DNA of 42,193 bases from Curtobacterium sp. Leaf261 (GTDB taxonomy: Bacteria; Actinomycetota; Actinomycetes; Actinomycetales; Microbacteriaceae). Made by a program: the position numbers and the translations under genes. The stretch spans positions 19,305-61,497 of the forward strand of contig NZ_LMMJ01000003.1 of the NCBI RefSeq assembly GCF_001422205.1, in the 5' to 3' direction. Shown here piece by piece: positions 6,940 to 13,989 of this stretch (its first letter is position 1; each line of letters begins with the position of its first letter). A model generated the notes under the pieces. The model was not told the DNA's origin, did no database searches, and worked only from the letters and a program-made list of their open reading frames with translations.

Positions 6940-8976
6940 CTACCCCGAGTACGCCGCCAGGTACTGCGTCGCGACGGACCCGTTCGCCGTGCCGCCCTGG
7001 CCGTTCACCACGTGGGTGATCCCGCCACCGCCGTTGAGGTAGCGCGTGACCATGTGGGTGAGCGTCACGCCGGAGGTGTTCGGCACCGTGATGGCGTTCT
7101 CCGAGGACACCGGGGAGTCCCGGAAGAACGAGTACACCCCGAGCGCGGTCGCGTCGTGGCTCGTCACGCCCGGCGACACGACGTAGCTCGCGTACCCGTT
7201 CGTCGATCCGTCCATCCAGGCGCTCTGCGACGGCGGGTCGTAGGGCATCTCGGACTGGAAGAAGATCGTCCGCCCACCGTTCCCGTTCCAGATCACCTGG
7301 TCCTTCTGGAAGTGCTCGACGAACAGCCCGAGCGCCGTGACGTCCGACCCGTTCACGACGAGCCCGGTGTCCGCGGTGTTCTGCGTCCAGCCGACCCCGG
7401 TGCCGTGGTCCGCGCGCCACGACCAGATGTCGTCGAGGAGCGTGTGCGGGCTGTCCACCTCGATCGCGGTACCTGTGCTGCCCGCGTGCGGTCCGCCGAC
7501 GCGGACGAACACGTCGGTCAGGGTCGTCGGGTCGCTCGCGTCGGCACGGGTCGCACCGGACGAGCCCACCTGCACGAGGATGGCGGAGCGCTGCGCCCCG
7601 GCGTCGACCGTGATGCCGGAGAGCTGCACGCCCGTGGTGTCACCGGTCGTGACGGCGGCGTTCCCGGCCGTGGGGACGAGGGTCGCCATACCCATGCCGA
7701 GCACCACGGTGCCGTCGTGCGACACGTGCAGCGCCTGGTCGACGCCGTACACGCCGGGTGTCAGGAGTAGGTCCTTGCCGCTGTCGAGCGCCGCGTTGAT
7801 CGTCGCCGCGGAGTCGCCCGGGTGCGCGATGAAGAAGTCCGTGATCGGGATCGAACGTCCCGCCTGGTCCCCGGTCCAGCTCACCCCGGAGCTGTTCGTG
7901 CGGGCCGCCGGGGCGAACACCGAGTACACGCCGTCGCTCCCGACCGTCAGGAACGGCGCGTCCCGGGTGATCGGGGTCTGCGCGACGTTCGTGAACGGCA
8001 GCACGGTCGACGCCTGGTCCTGGGACGACGGCCACGACGACGCCGGGGCGCCGGTCGTACCGGTGAACGCCTGGTTCCAGACGGCGCCGTTCCACGAGCC
8101 GAGCGAGGAGTCCTGCGTGAACCACTGCTGCTGCGACCCCGAGACGACCTGTCCGGACACGCGCGAGTCGGCGAGCACCCCGCCGCTCGCGAACGCACCG
8201 TACCGGCCGAACAGGGTGAGGCCGCCCTGGATGTCGACACGGCGGAGCGGGGCCGCCTGGGACACCGCCCAGCGCATCTGGTGCGCGTCGGTCGCGCCCT
8301 CCGGGTTCTGCCGGCTCGCGTCGTCGCCGACCGGTCGCTGGATGGGGTTGATCTGGACGTTGCTCATCGAGCGCCAGAAGTTCACGAGCGACCCAGGGTC
8401 CTGCGCCTCCCACGGCGCGGCGGCGTTGCCCTGCACCGGCTCGACGTGGATGCTCCCGTTGATGTGCACGTCGGTCGGGGAGCTGCCGAGGCCCGCGACG
8501 GTCTCGTAGTACCCGACGTTCGCGTTGACGATGCCGGTCGCGGTCGAGGGGTCGTCCTGACCTGCGGCGCTGCCGTAGGAGCCGGGCTTGAACAGGATCG
8601 CGTGTCGGTTCGTCGAGAACTCGCTCTCGCCCGAGGCCGCCGCGAGTGCTGCGTTGACCTGGTCCGTCGACATGGACGGGTCGAGGATCGTCACGTTCGG
8701 CCCGAAGTCCGGGGCGGTGGCGCTCGCCGCGCTCGCCGGTGCGACAGCGATCCCGCCGAACGCGGTGACGGAGCCGGCCACGACGGCGGCCGAGCCGATG
8801 AGCGCGACTGCTGCGCGCCTCCAGGCTGTCCGGCGCGCGATCGCGGGTCGGGTGTCGGACTGGAGGCCCGGCTGCTGTCCCGTGGACCGCGCTGCGGTCC
8901 GTCCTGTGGTCGAGTGGGTCCGTGTGGTCGAGTGGGTCCGTGTCGTCGCGTGGGTCCGTGTCGTCGCGCGGGTCAT
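6940..8976 (-). CDS. Secreted right-handed beta-helix protein, probable polysaccharide-acting
   Basis: A 678-residue exported protein. The N-terminal tail is Thr/Arg/His-rich from a direct repeat (TTRTH units), followed by a basic-hydrophobic signal segment (AVALIGSAAVVAGS) and an APASAAS-type cleavage region. The mature part has many short beta strands and turns (HAILFKPGSYG, VGYYETVAGLG, LTPGVYGVDQALHV, VNGSDVTALGLFVEH), as in pectate-lyase-like or GH55-like helices. I recall similar actinobacterial proteins annotated as adenylyl cyclase or discoidin-domain proteins without proven function. Its ATG overlaps the GH64 stop codon by four bases (ATGA), so the two are translationally coupled and probably work on one substrate. 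A glucan-related role is inference. Confidence 0.8.
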   Translation of the reverse strand: MTRATTRTHATTRTHSTTRTHSTTGRTAARSTGQQPGLQSDTRPAIARRTAWRRAAVALIGSAAVVAGSVTAFGGIAVAPASAASATAPDFGPNVTILDPSMSTDQVNAALAAASGESEFSTNRHAILFKPGSYGSAAGQDDPSTATGIVNANVGYYETVAGLGSSPTDVHINGSIHVEPVQGNAAAPWEAQDPGSLVNFWRSMSNVQINPIQRPVGDDASRQNPEGATDAHQMRWAVSQAAPLRRVDIQGGLTLFGRYGAFASGGVLADSRVSGQVVSGSQQQWFTQDSSLGSWNGAVWNQAFTGTTGAPASSWPSSQDQASTVLPFTNVAQTPITRDAPFLTVGSDGVYSVFAPAARTNSSGVSWTGDQAGRSIPITDFFIAHPGDSAATINAALDSGKDLLLTPGVYGVDQALHVSHDGTVVLGMGMATLVPTAGNAAVTTGDTTGVQLSGITVDAGAQRSAILVQVGSSGATRADASDPTTLTDVFVRVGGPHAGSTGTAIEVDSPHTLLDDIWSWRADHGTGVGWTQNTADTGLVVNGSDVTALGLFVEHFQKDQVIWNGNGGRTIFFQSEMPYDPPSQSAWMDGSTNGYASYVVSPGVTSHDATALGVYSFFRDSPVSSENAITVPNTSGVTLTHMVTRYLNGGGGITHVVNGQGGTANGSVATQYLAAYSG
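8814..8826 (-). repeat. Interspersed GGAGGC motif copy
   Basis: Minus strand GCCTGGAGGCGCG, a weaker copy 27 bases from, and inverted to, the strong copy at 8854-8871. Confidence 0.45.
8854..8871 (+). repeat. Interspersed GGAGGC motif copy
   Basis: GTCGGACTGGAGGCCCGG, read on the minus strand as PGLQSDT in the N-terminal tail of the beta-helix protein, before the hydrophobic signal segment. Confidence 0.65.
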
Positions 8977-10235
8977 GAGAGCGCCTCGATCGTCAGGGTG
9001 ACGCTCGTGGCGGCACCGTCCTGGATGTAGCTGGCGAACCCGGCGACGTCGTCGAACGCGAAGCCGTAGGACTTGCCGTCGGTGTGGATGTCGTGCAGGG
9101 CGCCCGCGTAGTGGTTCGTCTGCGGCTGTCGGTAGAACGTCGACGGGTCCGTGGTGGGCTGCGTCGCGAAGTCCCGCATCGTCGTGCGGTTGAGTGCCGC
9201 CCCGAGCACCGCGGCGATCGGGCCGCTGACGCCGTCGTTCGGCGCCGAGAGGTTCCCGTTGCAGAACAGCACGTCCTGCGTCGACGGCAGCTGGAACGAC
9301 GCCTTCTGGGCGCCGCCCTGGGTCGCCGTGAGCGTGCTGCCGTTGGTCCGGAGCTGGTAGGTCTGCCCGTTCGCGTCCACCGTCAGGTCGCGGCCGGTGT
9401 AGGCGTTCCACGCGTCGGCGATGTACCCGTCGAGGTAGTTCGCGCTGAACCGGCCGCTCTCGATGCCGTGGCTCGGCGCGATCACCCGGGTGTCCCCGAC
9501 GACGAGGCCCGCGAAGCCGTCGGTGTTCCGCATCGTGTCGAAGAAGCTCGCGCGACCCCCGCTCCGCACGGCCCCGACCGTCTGGCTGCCCTGGCCCTGC
9601 AGTGCGATCGAGATCGGCACGCTGAACATGTCGACCTGCGTGGAGTTGCAGTACATCGCGCCGTTCTGCCACGTGAACTCGAAGAAGTCGTGGAGGATGC
9701 CGAACGACGGGTCGCTGTCCACCCAGCCCGCGGGGTGCACGATGCCCGGGCCACCGGCGGTGTCGACGACCCGGAACGGCAGCCGCTGACCGAGGGACAG
9801 GTAGATCCGACCCGAGAGGCCGTCCACAGGCAGGTTCACGGTGCCCGCCTCGCTGAGCGGCACCCCGTAGGCGGCGGTCCCGTCGGCACCGTTGTCGCCC
9901 GTGCTCGCGGGGACGAAGGTGCCGTTCGGCTCGACGTGGCCCTGCACGTTCGTCGTCAGGTTGGTCCCGACGACGTGCACCCACACGTTGCTCGTGGCGT
10001 AGGAACCGCTGGCGTTGACGATCGTGACGGGGAGGGTCCCGCCCGCTGCCTGGGCGGCCGGTGCCGGGCGGAGGCCGAACGCCTGCGACGCGGTCGGGGC
10101 GAGGGCGCCGAGGCCGACCGCCGCGAAGCCCGCGGCACCGATGCCCGCCGCGCCGAGGAACGACCGACGAGAGAGTCCCGCCCGTGGTGGCGCGGAGGCC
10201 GATCCGGTCGGCTGTTGGTTGGTGGGGATGCGCAT
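8973..10235 (-). CDS. GH64 family glucan endo-1,3-beta-glucosidase, Tat-exported
   Basis: A 420-residue secreted beta-1,3-glucanase. Residues 22-27 SRRSFL plus a hydrophobic stretch and PTASQA form a twin-arginine signal peptide. The GH64 core is recognisable around IVHPAGWVDSDPSFGILHD and FFEFTWQNG. The likely catalytic pair is Glu186 and Asp202, 16 residues apart, the same spacing as the known acid/base residues of the laminaripentaose-producing enzyme of Streptomyces matensis (from memory Glu154/Asp170). The ATG at 10235 follows AAGGAG at a good distance. A 22-bp palindrome lies in the leader. It is first in an operon with the coupled beta-helix gene. The likely role is degrading beta-1,3-glucan of fungi, yeast or plants (callose). 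Confidence 0.92.
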   Translation of the reverse strand: MRIPTNQQPTGSASAPPRAGLSRRSFLGAAGIGAAGFAAVGLGALAPTASQAFGLRPAPAAQAAGGTLPVTIVNASGSYATSNVWVHVVGTNLTTNVQGHVEPNGTFVPASTGDNGADGTAAYGVPLSEAGTVNLPVDGLSGRIYLSLGQRLPFRVVDTAGGPGIVHPAGWVDSDPSFGILHDFFEFTWQNGAMYCNSTQVDMFSVPISIALQGQGSQTVGAVRSGGRASFFDTMRNTDGFAGLVVGDTRVIAPSHGIESGRFSANYLDGYIADAWNAYTGRDLTVDANGQTYQLRTNGSTLTATQGGAQKASFQLPSTQDVLFCNGNLSAPNDGVSGPIAAVLGAALNRTTMRDFATQPTTDPSTFYRQPQTNHYAGALHDIHTDGKSYGFAFDDVAGFASYIQDGAATSVTLTIEALS

Positions 10236-10253
10236 GCACAGCTCCTTCGCTCA

Positions 10254-10275
10254 CTCGCCGCAGCACTGCGGCGAG
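10254..10275. promoter_or_regulatory. Perfect 22-bp palindrome upstream of GH64
   Basis: Arms CTCGCCGCAG and CTGCGGCGAG around CA, 19 bases before the GH64 start codon. It could be a regulator site or an mRNA leader hairpin near the ribosome binding site. No known operator is recognised. Confidence 0.5.
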
Positions 10276-10375
10276 GCATGACGACCACACCCGCGACGGC
10301 CGCTGCTGCGATCCCGATCGCGAGGTGACAGAGCCTCAGGGAGGGGCTCGTCGGCGACGTTACACCTGTCGTTCT

Positions 10376-10391
10376 ACCCCCGAAAGGGGGT
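10376..10391. promoter_or_regulatory. ACCCCC-GAAA-GGGGGT hairpin
   Basis: Six-base arms around a GNRA-type GAAA loop, in the 256-base gap between the divergent GH64 and PAP2 genes, followed by TTCCGGAA. Function unclear: operator, leader hairpin or terminator-like element. Confidence 0.4.
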
Positions 10392-10447
10392 TTCCGGAAG
10401 TTCCTTGCGGAATCGCCGTCCGGCGCCCTCAGATCGGGTGCGCCGGT

Positions 10448-10480
10448 CTCGTCTGGTCCGGTGCACCGGACTCGTCTGGT
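10448..10480. promoter_or_regulatory. 14-bp palindrome flanked by 10-bp direct repeats before PAP2
   Basis: The perfect palindrome TCCGGTGCACCGGA (10457-10470) is flanked by CTCGTCTGGT at 10448-10457 and 10471-10480. It ends 11 bases before the PAP2 start, so a repressor site is plausible. The architecture is unusual. Confidence 0.5.
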
Positions 10481-10491
10481 TGGCTGGGCCG

Positions 10492-11349
10492 ATGACCGAG
10501 CCGAGCGGACGCGCCGGGCGCACGCCGCGCCTCCCGTCCGCTGCCGACGCCGCACCCGACGAACCGGAGCTCGACCGCCGGATCGGCGGACTCGACCTGA
10601 CCGAGTGGCGGACGCCCGTCGGGCGACGCGTCGCCGGGACGGCGCATCGTCTCGGGTCCCGGTTCGGCGCGCGGAACGTGCTCATCGCCACCCTCGCGGT
10701 CGGTATGGTCCTGGCCGCGTTCTTCACGTGGCTCGCGTCCGAGGTGTACGAGGCCGTGCTCGAGAACGGCGACGTCGCGGTGCTCGACCGGCCGGTCCTC
10801 GCATCGATGCTGCCGCTCCGCTCGCCTGTGCTCGACACCGTGGTCACCGCGTGGACGGACGTCGGCGGGACGATCGGGATGCCGATCGTCGCGGTCGTGT
10901 TCCTCGTGGTGCTGACGGTCCGTCGCCGGTCGTGGACCCCGCTCGTCCTGCTCGTCTCCGCGGCCGCCGGGTCGCTCCTCATGACGATCGCCGGCAAGGA
11001 CCTGATCGGTCGGGCGCGTCCGCCGCACTCGGATGCCGTGCCGCCGTACGAGCACTCGCCGTCGTTCCCCAGCGGACACACCCTGAACGCGACCGTCATC
11101 GCCGGGACCGTCGTCTACCTGCTGCTCCTCCGCCAGTCGACCGTCGTGGCGCGGGTCACGACGATCGTCTGCGGCACGGTCTTCGTCGTGACGATCGGGC
11201 TCAGCCGGGTGTTCCTCGGGCACCACTGGCTGACCGACGTGCTCGCCGCGTGGGTGCTCGGGCTCGCCTGGCTGTCGATCGTCATCACGGCGCACCGGCT
11301 GTTCCTGACGGTCACCGGGGCTCGTCGGGTTGACTCGACCCATGCCTGA
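10492..11349 (+). CDS. PAP2 superfamily membrane phosphatase
   Basis: A 285-residue integral membrane lipid phosphatase. All three PAP2 motifs are present: KDLIGRARP, SFPSGH and SRVFLGHHWLTD, with the catalytic His residues in the last two. About six hydrophobic segments are visible, starting with VLIATLAVGMVLAAFF. The N-terminal 55 residues are a hydrophilic tail that contains a copy of the interspersed motif. The ATG at 10492 is favoured over upstream frames that run through the palindrome region. Its 3' end overlaps the GH13 gene start by eight bases, so the two are cotranscribed. Substrate is likely undecaprenyl diphosphate or another lipid phosphate, not decided by sequence. Confidence 0.88.
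   Translation: MTEPSGRAGRTPRLPSAADAAPDEPELDRRIGGLDLTEWRTPVGRRVAGTAHRLGSRFGARNVLIATLAVGMVLAAFFTWLASEVYEAVLENGDVAVLDRPVLASMLPLRSPVLDTVVTAWTDVGGTIGMPIVAVVFLVVLTVRRRSWTPLVLLVSAAAGSLLMTIAGKDLIGRARPPHSDAVPPYEHSPSFPSGHTLNATVIAGTVVYLLLLRQSTVVARVTTIVCGTVFVVTIGLSRVFLGHHWLTDVLAAWVLGLAWLSIVITAHRLFLTVTGARRVDSTHA
10525..10541 (-). repeat. Interspersed GGAGGC motif copy
   Basis: Minus strand GCGGACGGGAGGCGCGG, read on the plus strand as PRLPSA in the hydrophilic tail of the PAP2 protein. Confidence 0.6.
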
Positions 11350-12682
11350 AGCTCCGCTCGCCTGGGTCGACCACGTCATGTGGTGGCACGTCTACCCCCT
11401 CGGTTTCGTCGGTGCGCCGGTGCGGCCACCCTCCGTCTCGTCGTCGGAACGCGACCTGACCCACCGCCTCGGGCGGATCGAGGGGTGGCTCGACCTCGTC
11501 GTCGAACTCGGGCTCAACGGGCTGCAGCTCGGCCCCGTGTTCGACTCCGCGACGCACGGCTACGACACGATCGACCACTTCCGGATCGACCCGCGGCTCG
11601 GGGACGACGACGACTTCGACCGGCTGCTCCACGCGGCGCACGAGCGGGGGATCCGGGTGATCCTCGACGGTGTGTTCAACCACGTGAGCCGTGAGCACCC
11701 CGCGTTCGTCGCGCTCGCGGATGGTCCGGACGCGCCCACGGCAGGCCTCTTCCGAGTGCGCTGGGACGACTGGCGACCCGGGGACCCGATCGATGCCGAC
11801 GTCTTCGAGGGGCACAAGTCACTGCCCGCGCTCGACCACTCCTCGCCGGCCGTGGTGGACCTCGTCGTCGACGTGATGGACCACTGGCTCGACCGAGGGA
11901 TCGACGGGTGGCGGCTCGACGTCGCGCACGCGGTGCCGGCGTCGTTCTGGGCGGCGGTGCTCCCTCGCGTGCGGGAACGGCACCCGGGGGCGTGGATCAC
12001 CGGCGAGGTCATCCACGGCGACGCGGTGTCGATCGTCCGCGAGTCGACGATGGACTCGGTGACGCAGTACGCGCTGTGGCAGGGGATCTGGCACGGGATC
12101 GCGGACCGGAACTTCTTCGAGACCGCGCACGCGATCGAGCAGCACGACGAGCTCCTGGCGACGTTCGTGCCGAGCACCTTCGTCGGCAACCACGACACGA
12201 CCCGGATCGCCACCGCCGTCGGCGATCCACGGCATCTCCCGCACGCGCTCGCCGTGCTGTTCACGGTCGCCGGGACCCCCGGGGTCTACGCGGGCGACGA
12301 GTACGGGATGCTCGGTGTCAAGGAGGAGCGACTCGGCGGCGACGACGCGGTGCGCCCCGCGTTCCCGGACGTGCCGCCGCAGCTCGCCGACCTGCCGCCG
12401 GACGGTGTCGCCGCGTACCGAGCGCACCAGGCGCTCATCGGCGTCCGTCGGGAGTTCCCGTGGCTGCACTCCGCGCACACCGACGTGATCCACCTGACGA
12501 ACACCGCGATGGTGCTGCGGACGGCGACCGGGTCGGGCGCGGTGGTGACGGCGCTCAACCTCGGCGACGACGCGGTGTCGGTGCCGGTGGCCGACGCGAC
12601 GCGGGTCGTCGCGGGCGGGGCGGATCTGCGCGACGCGACCGCGGGCCTCCCGGCCCATGGGTGGGCGGTGCTGGCGCGCTGA
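11342..12682 (+). CDS. GH13 alpha-amylase family enzyme
   Basis: A 446-residue cytoplasmic alpha-glucan-active enzyme without signal peptide. The four GH13 regions are clear: DGVFNHV, GWRLDVAHA (nucleophile Asp193), ITGEVIH (acid/base Glu222) and FVGNHDT (Asp285). It begins VDHVMWWHVYPLGF, typical of a short actinobacterial amylase group with a reduced B domain. It starts inside the last codons of the PAP2 gene (ATG 11342, eight-base overlap), so translation is coupled. The exact specificity (maltodextrin hydrolysis or transfer) is not decided. It may feed the same alpha-glucoside metabolism as the downstream LacI cluster, but the LacI gene is convergent and separated by a terminator-like repeat. 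Confidence 0.88.
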   Translation: MPEAPLAWVDHVMWWHVYPLGFVGAPVRPPSVSSSERDLTHRLGRIEGWLDLVVELGLNGLQLGPVFDSATHGYDTIDHFRIDPRLGDDDDFDRLLHAAHERGIRVILDGVFNHVSREHPAFVALADGPDAPTAGLFRVRWDDWRPGDPIDADVFEGHKSLPALDHSSPAVVDLVVDVMDHWLDRGIDGWRLDVAHAVPASFWAAVLPRVRERHPGAWITGEVIHGDAVSIVRESTMDSVTQYALWQGIWHGIADRNFFETAHAIEQHDELLATFVPSTFVGNHDTTRIATAVGDPRHLPHALAVLFTVAGTPGVYAGDEYGMLGVKEERLGGDDAVRPAFPDVPPQLADLPPDGVAAYRAHQALIGVRREFPWLHSAHTDVIHLTNTAMVLRTATGSGAVVTALNLGDDAVSVPVADATRVVAGGADLRDATAGLPAHGWAVLAR

Positions 12683-12720
12683 GCGGCGGGCCGGGGCGCG
12701 GGCGCGGCGGCGGGCGGGCG

Positions 12721-12793
12721 GGCGTGTTCTGAACACGGCGGTCCAGTCGGAACACGCGGATCCAGGTGTTCGTGGCGGACGGGCGTGTTCAGA
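12721..12793. repeat. GTGTTC/GAACAC intergenic repeat, copy B
   Basis: About 73 bases: GGCGTGTTCTGAACAC, then GAACACGCGGATCC, then GGACGGGCGTGTTCAGA. It aligns along its length with 19894-19970. It lies between the convergent GH13 and LacI genes and reaches into the LacI stop codon at 12789, so it may act as a bidirectional terminator or be a small non-autonomous element. Confidence 0.7.
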
Positions 12794-13820
12794 CCGAGCT
12801 CGGCCGATCCGAGAGCGGCCCGGTCGACTCCCGCACCACGAGTTCGACCGGGATGACGACGGGCTCGCCGGGGGTGCCGACGCCCTCGACCTCGTCGAGC
12901 AGCATGCTCGCCGCGATCGACCCCTTCGTACCGACGTCCTGCCGCACCGTCGTGAGCTTGGGCGTCACGTAGTGCGCGAGGTCGATGTCGTCGAAGCCGA
13001 CGACGGACACGTCCCCCGGGACCGATCTGCCCGAGCGTGCGATGCCCTCCATGAGACCGACCGCCAGGATGTCCGCCGTCGCGAACGCCGCCGTCACGTC
13101 CGGGTGGTCCGCGCCGAGGGTCCGGCCGACCTCGACACCGAGCTCCCAGGTGGGGTCGACGACGAGCAGGTCGGAGTCGTGCCACGCCACCCCGGCGTCC
13201 TGGTGCGCCTGCAGGAACCCGTCGAAGCGCTGCCGGACCAGACCGACGTCCGAGAACGCCGGGCTCGCGAAGGCGATCCGACGGTGCCCGAGCGCGAGCA
13301 GATGTTCTGCGGCGAGGCGCCCGCCCTCGCGGTCGTCGGAACGGACCCCGGTGGTGCGGGTGTTCCCCGAGTAGCTGTCGAGGGCGAGGATCGGTGTGCC
13401 CGCCGCGGGGGCGAACCCGTCGACCTCCTCGTCCAGGAACCCGAGGACCACGGCCCCGTCGAGGTTCCAGGAGCGCACGGCGACGTCCACTTCGGCGGTC
13501 TCGGTGACCCCGCGGAACAGCAGGTGGTAGCCGCGGTCGCGGAGTCGTCGCTCGAGGAACCCGAACACGGCGACGTTGTGGGGGCTGAGCACGAGGACGT
13601 CGTGTTCGGACGACGGGACGAGCAGCCCGATGAGCCGCGAGCTCTTGGCGGCGAGACTCCGCGCGGACGCGTTCGCGACGTACCCGCGGCGGTCGACGAT
13701 CGCCCGGACGCGCTCGATCGTGCCGACGGACACCTTGTCGTGGTTCCCGTTGACGACGTTTGAGACGGTCATCAGGCTGACCCCGGCCTCGGCGGCGATG
13801 TCCTTCAGGGTCACGGGCAT
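12789..13820 (-). CDS. LacI family transcriptional regulator of the alpha-glucoside cluster
   Basis: A 343-residue repressor of standard LacI length. The N-terminal helix-turn-helix MPVTLKDIAAEAGVSLMTVS and the hinge region ARSLAAKSSRLIGLLV are followed by a periplasmic-binding-protein-like sugar domain. The ATG at 13820 begins exactly at the conserved VTLKDIA start; upstream in-frame codons would run through the promoter. It is divergent from the GH13/ABC operon and a LacI-type palindrome TAGCGCTA lies between them, so it likely represses that operon and perhaps itself, released by an alpha-glucoside. Its 3' end reaches into the intergenic repeat at 12721-12793. Confidence 0.92.
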   Translation of the reverse strand: MPVTLKDIAAEAGVSLMTVSNVVNGNHDKVSVGTIERVRAIVDRRGYVANASARSLAAKSSRLIGLLVPSSEHDVLVLSPHNVAVFGFLERRLRDRGYHLLFRGVTETAEVDVAVRSWNLDGAVVLGFLDEEVDGFAPAAGTPILALDSYSGNTRTTGVRSDDREGGRLAAEHLLALGHRRIAFASPAFSDVGLVRQRFDGFLQAHQDAGVAWHDSDLLVVDPTWELGVEVGRTLGADHPDVTAAFATADILAVGLMEGIARSGRSVPGDVSVVGFDDIDLAHYVTPKLTTVRQDVGTKGSIAASMLLDEVEGVGTPGEPVVIPVELVVRESTGPLSDRPSSV

Positions 13821-13883
13821 GCGGTGGTCGTCCTCGATCTGTGGGGAGTCCTGCGGCCGATGTCGACGTCCTGGGAGCGGGAG

Positions 13884-13940
13884 TTGACATCGAGGAGCGG
13901 AGCACCATATTGTCACTCCAGCGCCGAGTATAGCGCTAAA
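13884..13940 (+). promoter_or_regulatory. Promoter and LacI operator of the alpha-glucoside operon
   Basis: TTGACA (13884-13889) and TATTGT (13908-13913) are spaced 18 bases apart and form a plausible promoter. Downstream, TATAGCGCTAAA (13929-13940) has the central CG and near-perfect symmetry of LacI-family operators (TAGCGCTA at 13931-13938). A repressor there would block initiation. The start codon of the GH13 gene is 50 bases further on, behind GGAAGGA. Confidence 0.7.
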
Positions 13941-13989
13941 CCACACTCCCGACGAGGCACTGACGCCCCGGCCCCGGAAGGACCGAACG

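Noticed and set aside
6940..10290. Single 1116-codon minus-strand protein covering the beta-helix and GH64 region
   Set aside because: The GH64 gene is in another frame with its own Tat signal and ribosome binding site; the upstream part of the long frame is a shadow. The beta-helix gene starts at the ATGA overlap.
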